A stretch of 64,000 bases of DNA from Paenibacillus glucanolyticus NBRC 15330 (GCF_004000885.1 NZ_BIMC01000004.1:186001-250000), one strand, 5' to 3'; positions 52,548-61,385 are shown, counted from the first letter of the stretch. Numbers and translations are program-made. Notes: a model not told the origin generated them from the sequence alone.

Positions 52548-53303
52548 ATGGATGCCGATGTGAAGAAAACTTCGCAGACTTATTTGGACGACGCGGAGGT
52601 CAAACGACTCATTGCACTTAGCCAAAGCGGGGATAATGTCGCCCGGGATACGCTCGTCAACTGTAATATTCGTCTTGTCTGGTCTGTCGTTCAGCGGTTC
52701 ATGAACCGGGGGTATGAGCCTGATGATCTATTTCAAATCGGCTGTATCGGTCTCCTGAAGTCAGTGGACAAGTTCGATCTCAGTTATGACGTAAAGTTCT
52801 CTACCTATGCCGTACCGATGATTATCGGAGAAATTCAGCGTTTCTTGAGAGACGACGGGACCCTGAAGGTCAGCCGGTCGCTCAAGGAAATGGCGAACAA
52901 AGTCAGGAAGAAGCGGGACGAGCTGTCCAAGCAGCTGGATCGTCTGCCTACGGTGAAAGAGGTTGCCGAAGAGTTAGGGGTAACACCAGAGGAAGTGGTG
53001 TTCGCCCAGGAGGCGAATAAACCACCGACCTCGATTCATGAAACCGTATTTGAGAATGACGGAGATCCCATTACGCTGATGGATCAGATAGCCGATGAAT
53101 CGCAGGAACGCTGGTTCGACAAGCTGGCCTTGAACGAAGCGATAGGCGGCTTGACCGAGCGGGAGCGGCTCATTGTGTATTTGAGGTATTACCGGGATCA
53201 GACACAGTCGGAAGTTGCCAGCCGGCTGGGGATATCCCAGGTACAGGTATCGCGGCTTGAGAAAAAAATATTGCAGAGCATTCGAAACGAGATTGCGCAG
53301 TAG
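52548..53303 (+). CDS. sigF: RNA polymerase sigma factor SigF
   Basis: First forespore-specific sigma factor. 251 residues with region 2 (C-N-I-R-L-V-W-S-V-V-Q-R-F and D-L-F-Q-I-G-C-I-G-L-L-K-S-V-D-K-F-D), region 3, and region 4 with L-R-Y-Y-R-D-Q-T-Q-S-E-V-A and the recognition helix S-Q-V-Q-V-S-R-L-E-K-K. TAGGGGTTGG is a moderate ribosome site before ATG 52548. A terminator follows. Confidence 0.97.
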   Translation: MDADVKKTSQTYLDDAEVKRLIALSQSGDNVARDTLVNCNIRLVWSVVQRFMNRGYEPDDLFQIGCIGLLKSVDKFDLSYDVKFSTYAVPMIIGEIQRFLRDDGTLKVSRSLKEMANKVRKKRDELSKQLDRLPTVKEVAEELGVTPEEVVFAQEANKPPTSIHETVFENDGDPITLMDQIADESQERWFDKLALNEAIGGLTERERLIVYLRYYRDQTQSEVASRLGISQVQVSRLEKKILQSIRNEIAQ

Positions 53304-53338
53304 CGCTTCCTTTTTTCTATATAAGCCTGCTCCATTCG

Positions 53339-53366
53339 GCGCCGCCCTTAGGGTGGCGCTTTTTTG
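53339..53366 (+). terminator. terminator after sigF
   Basis: GGCGCCGCCC, loop TTA, GGGTGGCGCT, then TTTTT. Confidence 0.88.
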
Positions 53367-53418
53367 CGTTTCCGAAGCTGTTTTTCAAGTGGCCGAAAAA
53401 AGAAAGTATGGTAAATCC

Positions 53419-53448
53419 GAGTAGAAACGAGGAGGATTTCCCATACTA
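53419..53448 (+). promoter_or_regulatory. candidate SigG promoter of spoVAA
   Basis: GAGTA (53419-53423), an 18-base spacer and CATACTA (53442-53448), a full match to the SigG -10 pattern CATnmTA. The spoVA operon is SigG dependent in B. subtilis. Confidence 0.5.
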
Positions 53449-53479
53449 ACGGTAATTTAGCAGTAAAGGAGTGTTTCGG

Positions 53480-54124
53480 ATGAAGGTTAATCCCACTCCG
53501 ACGGTGTTTCTGCAGCTCCGGAGCCGCATCCGGTTACCGAGAGATCAGACCGTCAAATTAGGTGATGTTGCCTTCATAGTCTGTGAACCCGAATGGGAGA
53601 GAAGGCTTAGAGACCTGCCGCTAACGCAGCCGAAGGATATCGATGGCAACCGGCTCGTCATGGATCTGATTCAAATCATACCGAAGATTCAGAAGGTGAT
53701 TCCGGGCGCCCATATTGAAACGATGGGAAATCATCATACCCTCGTGGAGCTCGTAGGACCTGACAGCAAACGATCGAAACTCTGGTTTCCGCTAATCTGG
53801 CTGCTGTTGTTTTTCGGGTCCGCACTAACCATCATGAACTTTCATGCAGACGTCAATATGCTCGAGGTACAAATTCGAATCGTCGAAATGGTGACAGGGA
53901 AAAGAGACGAGCATCCATACTTGTTTCAAATTGCGTATTCCCTGGGTCTCGGTTTCGGGATGACGGTGTTCTTCAATCATTTGTTCAAGAAAAAATGGAA
54001 TGAGGAGCCGACCCCGCTTGAGGTGGAGATGTATCTTTACCAGGAAAATTTGGACCAATTCGTGGTTGCCGAGGAATACCGGAAAATGAACACCGCGGCT
54101 AAACCACCGGGTGAAAAACCATGA
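53480..54124 (+). CDS. spoVAA: stage V sporulation protein AA
   Basis: A SpoVA-operon membrane protein linked to dipicolinic acid movement in the forespore membrane. 214 residues: a soluble N-terminal half (about 1-95, V-F-L-Q-L-R-S-R-I-R-L-P-R and L-G-D-V-A-F-I-V-C), then two membrane helices (about 105-125 and 150-170), and a polar tail. AAGGAG is eight bases before ATG 53480; the GTG at 53471 overlaps it. First of spoVAA-spoVAB-spoVAF. Confidence 0.92.
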   Translation: MKVNPTPTVFLQLRSRIRLPRDQTVKLGDVAFIVCEPEWERRLRDLPLTQPKDIDGNRLVMDLIQIIPKIQKVIPGAHIETMGNHHTLVELVGPDSKRSKLWFPLIWLLLFFGSALTIMNFHADVNMLEVQIRIVEMVTGKRDEHPYLFQIAYSLGLGFGMTVFFNHLFKKKWNEEPTPLEVEMYLYQENLDQFVVAEEYRKMNTAAKPPGEKP

Positions 54125-54549
54125 TCTTGTCCATTCTCCAGGCTATATTCACCTGTGTTCTCGGCGTAGCGGGAGGCATTGCAGTCGGCGGCGGAGTGAT
54201 CGCGCTCATCATTGTGCTGGACATCATTCCCAGACTGTCTCAGCTGACCGGAACCTATAACCGGGTGCATTGGTATGAAGGTGCGCTGATTGCAGGGTCT
54301 TTCATTGGAACGGTGGCAGATTTCTGGCGATGGTCCGTTCCGCTGGGTCCGATCGTGAGTACCGTAATCGGGTTGATGTGCGGCATTTTTATCGGCATGC
54401 TGGCAGCCGCGCTGACGGAAGTTCTGAATGTGCTGCCAATCCTGGCCAAGCGGCTCCGGTTAAAGGGGTATCTGTTCGGACTTCTGATGGCCATGGTGGC
54501 AGGCAAGGTGGCGGGCTCCCTGTTCGACTGGTTCGTATTCAGCAAATGA
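54121..54549 (+). CDS. spoVAB: stage V sporulation protein AB
   Basis: A 142-residue membrane protein with about four helices, starting M-I-L-S-I-L-Q-A-I-F-T-C-V-L-G-V-A-G-G-I-A-V-G-G-G. Conserved core: L-D-I-I-P-R-L-S-Q-L-T-G-T-Y-N and H-W-Y-E-G-A-L-I-A-G. Overlaps spoVAA by four bases (ATGA). In B. subtilis spoVAC, AD and AE follow; here spoVAF follows directly after 24 bases. Confidence 0.93.
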   Translation: MILSILQAIFTCVLGVAGGIAVGGGVIALIIVLDIIPRLSQLTGTYNRVHWYEGALIAGSFIGTVADFWRWSVPLGPIVSTVIGLMCGIFIGMLAAALTEVLNVLPILAKRLRLKGYLFGLLMAMVAGKVAGSLFDWFVFSK

Positions 54550-54573
54550 TAGTTTATGGCTAGGAGGTAGGTT

Positions 54574-56217
54574 ATGGACGATAAAACAGCACATAATGAC
54601 GGCAACGTTGATCTGGTTAAAGATATTCCGATTGTTCCCCCATCGGAGATTAAAAAGTTGAATGAAGAGGCGCTGAAGGAGAAGAGGGAAGCCGAAACCT
54701 CTGACAGCACCAAGGAATCGGTCATCTATTGGCAGCAGACGGACGATGTTCCCGCGAAGCTGAGCGATCTGAAAGAAACGCTTAAGGAAGTGATCGGCCT
54801 CGGAGTCTCGTTTGATGTGATATTCCGCGAAATGAATTTTGCTGGCAGAAATGCAGGGCTTCTCTTCTTGAACGGGTTCACCAACGATATGGTGGTGACG
54901 GAAATATTAACCCGATTGACGTACCTGAAGCCTGAGGACGTAAACAACCAGGCGCTGAACGAAATGATGAACCGATATATTCCTCATGTCCAGGTGGAAC
55001 GGGATACGAGGCTCAGCAAGGTAATTGACGAGGTTCTCTCGGGCCTATGCGCCCTGTTCATCGAGGATGCCCATTCCGCCATCATCCTGGACACCCGGAA
55101 ATATCCGGTTCGGGGACTTGAAGAGCCTGCGGTCGAACGTGTCGTTCGAGGCGCCCGGGACGGGTTTACGGAGACGCTTGTGACCAACGTGAATCTGGTC
55201 AGGAGACGGGTTCGTGATCCCGGACTGCACGTGGAGATCATCAAAGTGGGAAGGCGGACGAGAACGGACGTCAGTCTGGTCTTCATCGATGACATAGTCG
55301 ACCGCACCCAAGTTGAGGCTATTCGCAATAAAATCGAGGAAGTGGATTTGGAAGGATTGCCCCTAGGCGATAAGCAGCTGGAGGAAGCGATTGTGAACAA
55401 GGGATGGCACCCCTATCCGCTTGTCAGGTATTCTGAACGGCCTGACGTAGTGTCCTCGCATCTCCTCGAAGGCCGGATCGTGGTCATGGTGGATACTTCT
55501 CCGAGTGTGATGATTATGCCGACCACGTTCCTCGATCTCTGTCAGCATGCCGAGGAGAACCGACAGACCCCGTTTATGGGAACGTATCTCCGCTGGATAC
55601 GCTTTATTGGTATATTTGCATCCATGTTCCTGCTGCCGTTGTGGATGCTCTTGGTGATCCATCCGGAAATGAAGCCACCCGGACTGGACATCCTCGGTCC
55701 GCAGAAGAATACGGAAATTCCGATTATTATGCAGTTTCTGATCGTTGAGTTCGGTGTGGACCTGCTGCGGCTCGCTGCCGTTCATACGCCGACGCCGCTG
55801 GCCTCGGCGATGGGGTTGATCGCTGCCATTTTGGTTGGCGATATCGCGGTTAAAACCGGATTGTTTGTCAACGAGGTCGTTCTGTATATGGCGGTTGCGA
55901 CCATCGGGATGTATGCGACCCCGAGTTACGAGCTGGGGCTTGCCAACCGGATGGTCAGACTGATTCTGCTGATTGCCACGGCCTTGTTTGGAGCAAAGGG
56001 CTTTGTCATAGGGACCACACTTCTGATCTTGATTCTGACCACCCACCGCTCCTACAACTCCTCTTACCTGTGGCCATTCATACCATTTAGTGCAAAAGCA
56101 ATGGGCGAAATTTTATTCCGGAAACCGCTGCTGATGTCCAGAAGAAGGCCGGCTATCAATAAAACCCGTGACAACACAAAAATGGGCTCTGACATGAATC
56201 CGCGAGGAGAGCATTAA
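54574..56217 (+). CDS. spoVAF: stage V sporulation protein AF (GerA family)
   Basis: A 547-residue GerA-family protein. It has a long N-terminal soluble part (about 1-285) with I-T-like L-L-F-L-N-G-F-T-N-D, then four to six membrane helices and a polar basic end. GerA relatives form germinant receptors; SpoVAF forms a complex with FigP/OlaM-type partners that boosts germination in Bacillus. The ribosome site is TAGGAGG. It is the last gene of the shortened spoVA unit. The spoVAC-AD-AEB genes, needed for DPA transport, must be elsewhere. Confidence 0.92.
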   Translation: MDDKTAHNDGNVDLVKDIPIVPPSEIKKLNEEALKEKREAETSDSTKESVIYWQQTDDVPAKLSDLKETLKEVIGLGVSFDVIFREMNFAGRNAGLLFLNGFTNDMVVTEILTRLTYLKPEDVNNQALNEMMNRYIPHVQVERDTRLSKVIDEVLSGLCALFIEDAHSAIILDTRKYPVRGLEEPAVERVVRGARDGFTETLVTNVNLVRRRVRDPGLHVEIIKVGRRTRTDVSLVFIDDIVDRTQVEAIRNKIEEVDLEGLPLGDKQLEEAIVNKGWHPYPLVRYSERPDVVSSHLLEGRIVVMVDTSPSVMIMPTTFLDLCQHAEENRQTPFMGTYLRWIRFIGIFASMFLLPLWMLLVIHPEMKPPGLDILGPQKNTEIPIIMQFLIVEFGVDLLRLAAVHTPTPLASAMGLIAAILVGDIAVKTGLFVNEVVLYMAVATIGMYATPSYELGLANRMVRLILLIATALFGAKGFVIGTTLLILILTTHRSYNSSYLWPFIPFSAKAMGEILFRKPLLMSRRRPAINKTRDNTKMGSDMNPRGEH

Positions 56218-56221
56218 CAAT

Positions 56222-56278
56222 AACACAAATGTTGTGTTGAAAAATCCATTTTGCTTCGCTTACGTTGTCTGCTATACT
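56222..56278 (+). promoter_or_regulatory. SigA promoter of lysA with an upstream palindrome
   Basis: TTGCTT (56251-56256), 16 bases and TATACT (56273-56278). AACACAA, ATG, TTGTGTT (56222-56238) is a perfect 7-bp inverted repeat upstream, a possible regulator site. Confidence 0.55.
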
Positions 56279-56334
56279 GTGAACAATTATTCGGTTATCC
56301 TATTTTGAAACAATGGATCGGAGGAATTGTAAGC

Positions 56335-57666
56335 ATGTTTTTACACGGTACAAGTAAGATCAACGATCAGGGGCATTTGGAAATCGGCGGGTGCGACACA
56401 TCCGATTTGAAAGCTCAATATGGAACACCACTATATATTGTAGACGAGCAGTCGGTGCGCAACCGCTGTCGGGAATATATCGAGGCATTCAATGCTTCCG
56501 GGTTGAAATTCCAAGTCGCGTATGCAAGCAAGGCGTTTTGCGTCATGGCTATGTGCCGCTTGGCGGATGAGGAAGGCATGTCGCTTGACGTGGTTTCCGA
56601 TGGCGAGCTGTACACAGCGCTGCAAGCAGGATTTCCTGCGGAACGGATTCATTTCCACGGGAACAATAAGACGCCGGAAGAGATTGAAATGGCGCTTGAT
56701 GCACATATCGGCTGTTTTGTAGTGGATAACGTGATTGAACTGCACATGCTGCAGGCCATTGCAGCCGAGAAGAACCGCACCGTTAACATTCTGCTTCGCG
56801 TGACACCGGGTGTTGAGGCTCATACGCATGAGTATATCTCCACAGGTCAAACCGACTCCAAGTTTGGTTTTGATATCGGTAACGGCTCCGCATATGAAGC
56901 GGTAAAGCTTGCAGAAGCACAAGGGAACATTAACTTGATGGGCATTCATTCCCACATCGGCTCCCAGATTTTTGAGGTGGAAGGCTTCCAGATGGCCGTT
57001 CAGCGTGTTGCCGAGTTTGCTTCTTCTGTAAAAGAAGGCTTGGGCGTTGTGTTCAAGGTTGTAAATCTTGGCGGCGGGTTTGGTATCCGTTATGTGGATG
57101 GAGACACTCCGCTTCAAGTATCCCAGTATGTAAAAGCGATTACGGATGCGGTGAAAACTCACTTTGCTGGTCTGGGTTCCGAGCTTCCTGAAATTTGGGT
57201 GGAGCCGGGCCGGAGCATCGTTGGCGATGCAGGCACCACGCTGTACACGGTGGGCACAAGCAAGGATATTCCAGGCGTACGCAAATATGTTGCCGTAGAT
57301 GGCGGGATGACGGACAATCCTCGTCCGGCGTTGTATGAATCGAAATATGAAGCAGTGCTCGCCAACCGTGCTAACGATAAGGTTGAAGAAACCGTGTCCA
57401 TCGCTGGCAAATGCTGTGAAAGCGGGGATATGCTGATCTGGGATCTGGATCTTCCGAAGGTAGAGACAGGTGATTTGCTGGCTGTATCCTGTACAGGTGC
57501 CTACAACTACTCTATGGCAAGCAACTACAACCGTATCCGCAAGCCGGCAGTCGTATTTGTGAAGGATGGCCAGAGCAATCTGGTCGTACGCCGCGAGTCG
57601 CTTGCAGACATCATCAGTAACGACATCGTGCCTGCGAATGTGGCAAAAGAAACCGTAACGAGCTAA
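56335..57666 (+). CDS. lysA: diaminopimelate decarboxylase
   Basis: PLP enzyme converting meso-DAP to lysine, the last step of the pathway whose first step is LysC above. 443 residues. PLP-lysine in A-Y-A-S-K-A-F, H-S-H-I-G-S-Q-I, G-G-G-F-G-I-R-Y, E-P-G-R-S-I-V and the active-site cysteine region C-C-E-S-G-D. GGAGGAATTGTAAGC precedes ATG 56335; the longer frame to 56251 covers the promoter. It sits after spoVAF as in B. subtilis. Confidence 0.97.
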   Translation: MFLHGTSKINDQGHLEIGGCDTSDLKAQYGTPLYIVDEQSVRNRCREYIEAFNASGLKFQVAYASKAFCVMAMCRLADEEGMSLDVVSDGELYTALQAGFPAERIHFHGNNKTPEEIEMALDAHIGCFVVDNVIELHMLQAIAAEKNRTVNILLRVTPGVEAHTHEYISTGQTDSKFGFDIGNGSAYEAVKLAEAQGNINLMGIHSHIGSQIFEVEGFQMAVQRVAEFASSVKEGLGVVFKVVNLGGGFGIRYVDGDTPLQVSQYVKAITDAVKTHFAGLGSELPEIWVEPGRSIVGDAGTTLYTVGTSKDIPGVRKYVAVDGGMTDNPRPALYESKYEAVLANRANDKVEETVSIAGKCCESGDMLIWDLDLPKVETGDLLAVSCTGAYNYSMASNYNRIRKPAVVFVKDGQSNLVVRRESLADIISNDIVPANVAKETVTS

Positions 57667-57885
57667 ATAATCACCTCAGTTAGATATGAAAAGCCATTCC
57701 ATCAGAGGGCCCGCCAATGCCTCAGGGCTGCGGTCAGGGCTCTTTGGTGTGCCTGTTCAGCTCGACAGGGCGGGTGCGCGAGGACAAGTTCATTTTGCTT
57801 CGAGGCTCAATTCATAGTAAACTATAAAATGCATTATGTAACAAAACTACTGAAGCGGTCTAATAACGGAAGGAGATACACCTAT
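57667..57885. other. GC-rich gap before ppiB
   Basis: No gene. It has two small hairpins: CCTGT (57752-57756) with ACAGG (57765-57769), and AGAG/CTCT arms around 57713-57743 with a GG bulge. Neither carries a T-run. A TATAAA at 57823-57828 is the only -10-like site and lacks a -35 at proper spacing. Confidence 0.4.
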
Positions 57886-58317
57886 ATGGCAAAAAAAGCG
57901 AAGATCACACTGGAAAACGGTAAAGAGGTATTGCTTGATCTGTTTGAGAACGAGGCGCCGAACACGGTAGCCAACTTTGAGAAATTGGCTAACTCCGGTT
58001 TTTATAACGGCCTTGTATTTCATCGCGTAATCCCTGGCTTTGTCGCTCAAGGCGGCTGTCCGCAAGGAACAGGTGCCGGCGGTCCGGGTTATACCATCAA
58101 CTGTGAGATTAACCCTAACAAACATGAGCGTGGAAGCTTGGCTATGGCGCATGCAGGCCGTAACACAGGCGGCAGCCAGTTCTATGTATGCTACGAGCCG
58201 CAGCCGCATCTGGACGGTCAGCATACTGTGTTTGGTAAAGTTGTGGAAGGCATGGAGTACGTGGATGCATTCAAGGGCCGCGACAAAATGGAAAAAGTAG
58301 AAGTATACGAAGCGTAA
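57886..58317 (+). CDS. ppiB: cyclophilin-type peptidyl-prolyl isomerase
   Basis: Assists protein folding by isomerising proline bonds in the cytosol. 143 residues: [25 protein letters not shown] and S-Q-F-Y-V-C-Y are cyclophilin motifs; the tryptophan linked to cyclosporin binding appears as P-H-L-D (no Trp). GGAAGGAG lies ten bases before ATG 57886; the 19 codons upstream are not counted. Next to lysA as in B. subtilis. Confidence 0.95.
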   Translation: MAKKAKITLENGKEVLLDLFENEAPNTVANFEKLANSGFYNGLVFHRVIPGFVAQGGCPQGTGAGGPGYTINCEINPNKHERGSLAMAHAGRNTGGSQFYVCYEPQPHLDGQHTVFGKVVEGMEYVDAFKGRDKMEKVEVYEA

Positions 58318-58337
58318 TTGTTAGCTTCCGGATTGGA

Positions 58338-58367
58338 CAGGCGCACCTTAGGGTGTGCCTGTTTTTA
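58338..58367 (+). terminator. terminator after ppiB
   Basis: CAGGCGCACC, loop TTA, GGGTGTGCCTG, then TTTTTA. Confidence 0.85.
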
Positions 58368-58400
58368 TGATGATGGTAATTAGAAAATCGGGGATGCGGA

Positions 58401-58796
58401 TTACGAAGGAAATAATCTGCGAAGCTCCTCCGGAACTGATCTGCTTTTGCGAGTATGGGGATCCATGGCTACACTGGTTACCTCTGCATCTGCACACAGT
58501 TCACCTTCCTTGTTGTGGATCTGCTGCAGCATGACATAACTCGTCCGTCCGACAGATTTCGGCTCGGTCGAGATGGTCAACCGATCGCCTTGACCGCACT
58601 CCTTGCGATAATTGATATTAATGTTGACGGTTACGGTTTGGACACCGAGTTGTTTTAGCACGTCATACCGGAGGTCCCCTGCCTCGTACCATTCTTCTCG
58701 GCCCCATTCGAGATACTCCAGGTATTTAGCATTGTTTACATGTCCATTGACGTCAATTTCCGTAGGTCGGACGATGATGTCCAGGGATGTTTTCAT
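58401..58796 (-). CDS. acyl-CoA thioesterase, 4HBT hot-dog fold
   Basis: A 131-residue protein with the 4-hydroxybenzoyl-CoA thioesterase pattern E-I-D-V-N-G-H-V-N-N-A-K-Y-L-E-Y-L-E-W-G-R. The conserved Asp, His and Asn positions are all seen. Hydrolyses an acyl-CoA or acyl-ACP thioester; substrate unknown. The start is ATG 58796 with AAAAGGAG upstream; the longer frame to 58847 is rejected. Opposite in direction to ppiB and rib genes. Confidence 0.82.
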   Translation of the reverse strand: MKTSLDIIVRPTEIDVNGHVNNAKYLEYLEWGREEWYEAGDLRYDVLKQLGVQTVTVNININYRKECGQGDRLTISTEPKSVGRTSYVMLQQIHNKEGELCADAEVTSVAMDPHTRKSRSVPEELRRLFPS

Positions 58797-58963
58797 CGTT
58801 GTTTGCTCCTTTTTAACAGAGATCAATACCTCATGTTTATCCATCAATTATGTTCTCTCTTACGACAGGATACTCCTGCTCCCAGCGCATCATTTAAGAA
58901 AACAGCAGGTCATGGGAAATGGATATTAAAGTTATGTGCTTAAAAAAAGTTAGTGGTTTTTCC

Positions 58964-58992
58964 TTGCAATTTTCAAAAGGTGGTGATAAGAT
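58964..58992 (+). promoter_or_regulatory. SigA promoter of the rib operon
   Basis: TTGCAA (58964-58969), a 17-base spacer, then TAAGAT (58987-58992) preceded by TG at the extended -10 position. The transcript would begin about 30 bases before the FMN riboswitch. Confidence 0.6.
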
Positions 58993-59026
58993 TCATCATA
59001 AGATAAAACAACTTCATAAGTTTAAT

Positions 59027-59199
59027 CCTTCGGGGCAGGGTGAAATTCCCTACCGGCGGTGATGAATGCAGTGGGCTTAACGTAATGTTAGCCAATGACT
59101 GCATCTTAGTCCGTGACCCGGATACGTGTGTGAATGACACCGTATGCGGTGGACCTGGTGCAAATCCGGGACCGACAGTATAGTCTGGATGGGAGAAGG
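59027..59199 (+). promoter_or_regulatory. FMN riboswitch (RFN element)
   Basis: Senses flavin mononucleotide and turns off the riboflavin genes. All conserved RFN blocks are present in order: CTTCGGGGCAGGGTG, ATTCCCTACCGGCGGTGA, AGTCCGTGAC, GGTGGACCTGGTGCAAAT, CCGGGACCGACAGTATAGT and CTGGATGGGAGAAG. The variable arm after the second block (about 59061-59109) is enlarged. The expression platform with its terminator lies unusually far downstream. Confidence 0.97.
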
Positions 59200-59400
59200 A
59201 GTGAAAGACACATTGGCGGCAGCAAGTGCAGTCGTGTCTATGCACAGATCGTGACATGCGTTATGTGCAGGTTTTCACATGCGAATCAAAGCAGGCTTTG
59301 GCGATTATTTGTTGTCGCTGTGTATGGCTTTGAGTTGTTTGTTGTAGGCAAAACCTGCGTTCATGACGGTTATTTACCTTGTCATCCTTTAACTTCCATC
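59200..59400 (+). other. extended expression platform between riboswitch and terminator
   Basis: About 200 bases with no credible gene. GCAGGTTTT (59267-59275) and AAAACCTGC (59347-59355) are perfect nine-base inverted arms and may form a long-range helix. An open frame across it starts inside the riboswitch and is not credible. Confidence 0.5.
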
Positions 59401-59443
59401 AAGCCCTGTTCCGATTCTTCTGAATCTGAAGCAGGGCTTTTTT
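59401..59443 (+). terminator. terminator of the FMN riboswitch platform
   Basis: AAGCCCTG and inner GATTC pair with GAATC and CAGGGCTT, followed by TTTT. It ends about 135 bases before ribD and is the likely off-switch. Confidence 0.85.
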
Positions 59444-59444
59444 A

Positions 59445-59491
59445 GATATCAGAGAGTATGCCCCCTTTGAAACAGGGGCTTTTATGATATC
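59445..59491 (+). terminator. second hairpin between the rib terminator and ribD
   Basis: GCCCC (59460-59464) and GGGGC around CTTTGAAACA, then TTTTAT, nested between two copies of GATATC (59445-59450 and 59486-59491) that can pair with each other. A second terminator or a processing site. Confidence 0.5.
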
Positions 59492-59579
59492 GCAAGACCA
59501 ATTACTGCTAACTGCAGTCTAACAATGTGGAATGTACATCGATCACTTTATTTTTTATGGAGGTTGTGAGAGGGGGCCC

Positions 59580-60689
59580 ATGTGTACCATGGATATCGTC
59601 AACGATGAATTCTATATGTCACTTGCACTGGACCTGGCCGAACGTGCTCAAGGACAGACCGGTATCAACCCGGTTGTCGGCTGTGTCATTGTGAAGAATG
59701 GTGCGCTTGCAGGAGTGGGAACCCATATGGAGCGTGGAACCCCGCACGCCGAGATTCATGCTTTGAACATGGCCGGAACCAAAGCGGCTGGCAGCACGGT
59801 GTATGTGACGCTGGAGCCTTGCAGCCACTACGGAGCGACACCTCCTTGCAGCGAAAGGTTGATCGCCGAAGGGGTCAAGCGAGTGGTCGTTGCGTGTGAG
59901 GACCCGAATCCGCTCGTTGCGGGCAAAGGCATCCAGATGCTGCGGGCAGCCGGAATCGAGGTCGTGACAGGGATCTTGAGAGAACGTGCGCTTCGCTTAA
60001 ACGAAGCCTTCATTAAATTCATTACGACGGGTCAGCCGTTCGTCACGTTGAAGACAGCAAGCACGCTGGATGGCAAGATTGCATCGAAAACCGGTGACAG
60101 CAAGTGGATATCGAGCGAAGAATCCAGGGAGCTAGTTCACACACTTCGTCATCGTCATCAAGGCATTATGGTCGGGGTGTCCACGGTTATTGCGGACAAT
60201 CCAAGCCTGACAACGAGACTGAGTGTTGGAGGGCTGCATCCGGTCAGGATCATTGTGGACTCCAGCCTGCGAATGCCGCTTGATAGTCATGTGGTATCGG
60301 ACGGAACGGCGCCCACCTGGATTTTGACAACGGAGCAGGCAGATGAAGGCAAGCGGACATTGCTGGAGGAGCGGGGTGTTCAAGTGATCCCATGCGGGGA
60401 AGGTCCGCGCGTTGATCTGAAGGCGGCCATAGCGAAGCTCGGCCAGATGGGCATTTCCTCGATTCTGCTTGAAGGAGGCGGCACACTGAACGGCGCCATG
60501 CTGGAACAGAAGCTTGTGGATCGGCTTATCCAGTTTATTGCCCCAAAAATCATTGGAGGGTACGATGCTCCGGGGAATTTCATGTTTAGCGGTTATGAGC
60601 AAATGAACCAAGCCATTGTGCTGACAGGGCTTGAAAGTAAAAGACTGGGCGACAATATTTACATCACCGGCATTCCGGTCTGGATGTAA
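59580..60689 (+). CDS. ribD: bifunctional riboflavin biosynthesis deaminase/reductase RibD
   Basis: Deaminates the pyrimidine intermediate and then reduces its ribosyl group. About 369 residues. Cytidine-deaminase-like domain (1-145) with zinc ligands in T-P-H-A-E-I-H and E-P-C-S-H-Y-G-A-T-P-P-C. Reductase domain with L-K-T-A-S-T-L-D-G-K-I-A and L-L-E-G-G-G-T-L-N-G. The start is unsettled: ATG 59580 (M-C-T-M-D-I) is three bases from AGGGGG; ATG 59589 gives M-D-I-V-N-D-E. First gene behind the FMN riboswitch. Confidence 0.94.
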   Translation: MCTMDIVNDEFYMSLALDLAERAQGQTGINPVVGCVIVKNGALAGVGTHMERGTPHAEIHALNMAGTKAAGSTVYVTLEPCSHYGATPPCSERLIAEGVKRVVVACEDPNPLVAGKGIQMLRAAGIEVVTGILRERALRLNEAFIKFITTGQPFVTLKTASTLDGKIASKTGDSKWISSEESRELVHTLRHRHQGIMVGVSTVIADNPSLTTRLSVGGLHPVRIIVDSSLRMPLDSHVVSDGTAPTWILTTEQADEGKRTLLEERGVQVIPCGEGPRVDLKAAIAKLGQMGISSILLEGGGTLNGAMLEQKLVDRLIQFIAPKIIGGYDAPGNFMFSGYEQMNQAIVLTGLESKRLGDNIYITGIPVWM

Positions 60690-60716
60690 GACATCGGGAA
60701 GGAAGGAGGGAAGCCT

Positions 60717-61385
60717 GTGTTTACGGGATTGGTTGAGGAAATAGGTGAGATGAGGCGAATTGGCCGCAAAGGCGAAGCCATGCTGCTGAGCATTTCGGCC
60801 AGCCGGATCATGGAGGATTTGAAGCTGGGTGACAGCGTGTCGGTCAATGGCGTATGCTTGACTGCAACGACGATAGATCGAGGGATATTTACGGTTGACG
60901 TAATGCCTGAAACCTATAGAAATACCAACCTTAAGGAGCTTCAACCAGGTGGAAAGGTGAATCTTGAACGGGCAATGGCGGCCGGAGGCAGATTCGGGGG
61001 CCACATCGTCCAGGGACATGTGGATGGAGTCGGCGTGATTCGCAGCGTGCAGGCTGATCAGAATGCGGTGGTCTATGAGATTGCACCTTCGCAAGATGAC
61101 GTGTTTAAATACATCATCCCCAAAGGTTCGGTTACACTGGATGGAATCAGCTTGACCGTTGTGAAAACAACGGATTCCTCCTTTACGGTTTCCATCATCC
61201 CCCACACGCTGGCCGAGACTGTGCTGGCCTATAAAAAAGCGGGCGATACGATTAATATCGAATGCGACATTCTTGGTAAATATGTGGACCACTTGCTGCA
61301 TTACGGCTCGGAGGGTGCGGGCAGCAGACGTGGGCCGAACCCGGGAATCAGCAGGGATTACCTTGCCGAGCATGGATTTGCCTAG
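60717..61385 (+). CDS. ribE: riboflavin synthase alpha chain
   Basis: Dismutates two lumazines to riboflavin. 222 residues with two similar lumazine-binding domains: F-T-G-L-V-E-E-I-G then S-V-N-G-V-C-L-T-A-T, G-H-I-V-Q-G-H-V-D-G-V-G, and again T-L-D-G-I-S-L-T-V-V in the second half. The start is GTG 60717 with AAGGAGGG about eight bases before. Between ribD and ribBA. Confidence 0.96.
   Translation: MFTGLVEEIGEMRRIGRKGEAMLLSISASRIMEDLKLGDSVSVNGVCLTATTIDRGIFTVDVMPETYRNTNLKELQPGGKVNLERAMAAGGRFGGHIVQGHVDGVGVIRSVQADQNAVVYEIAPSQDDVFKYIIPKGSVTLDGISLTVVKTTDSSFTVSIIPHTLAETVLAYKKAGDTINIECDILGKYVDHLLHYGSEGAGSRRGPNPGISRDYLAEHGFA

Noticed and set aside
59134-59445. 103-codon frame starting inside the FMN riboswitch and running through its terminator
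   Set aside because: Its first third is riboswitch core sequence and the last part is a terminator; no ribosome site.
60132-61373. 413-codon open frame on the minus strand across ribD and ribE
   Set aside because: It runs antisense to two clear genes, has no ribosome site or recognisable motif, and is explained by codon bias of the real genes.
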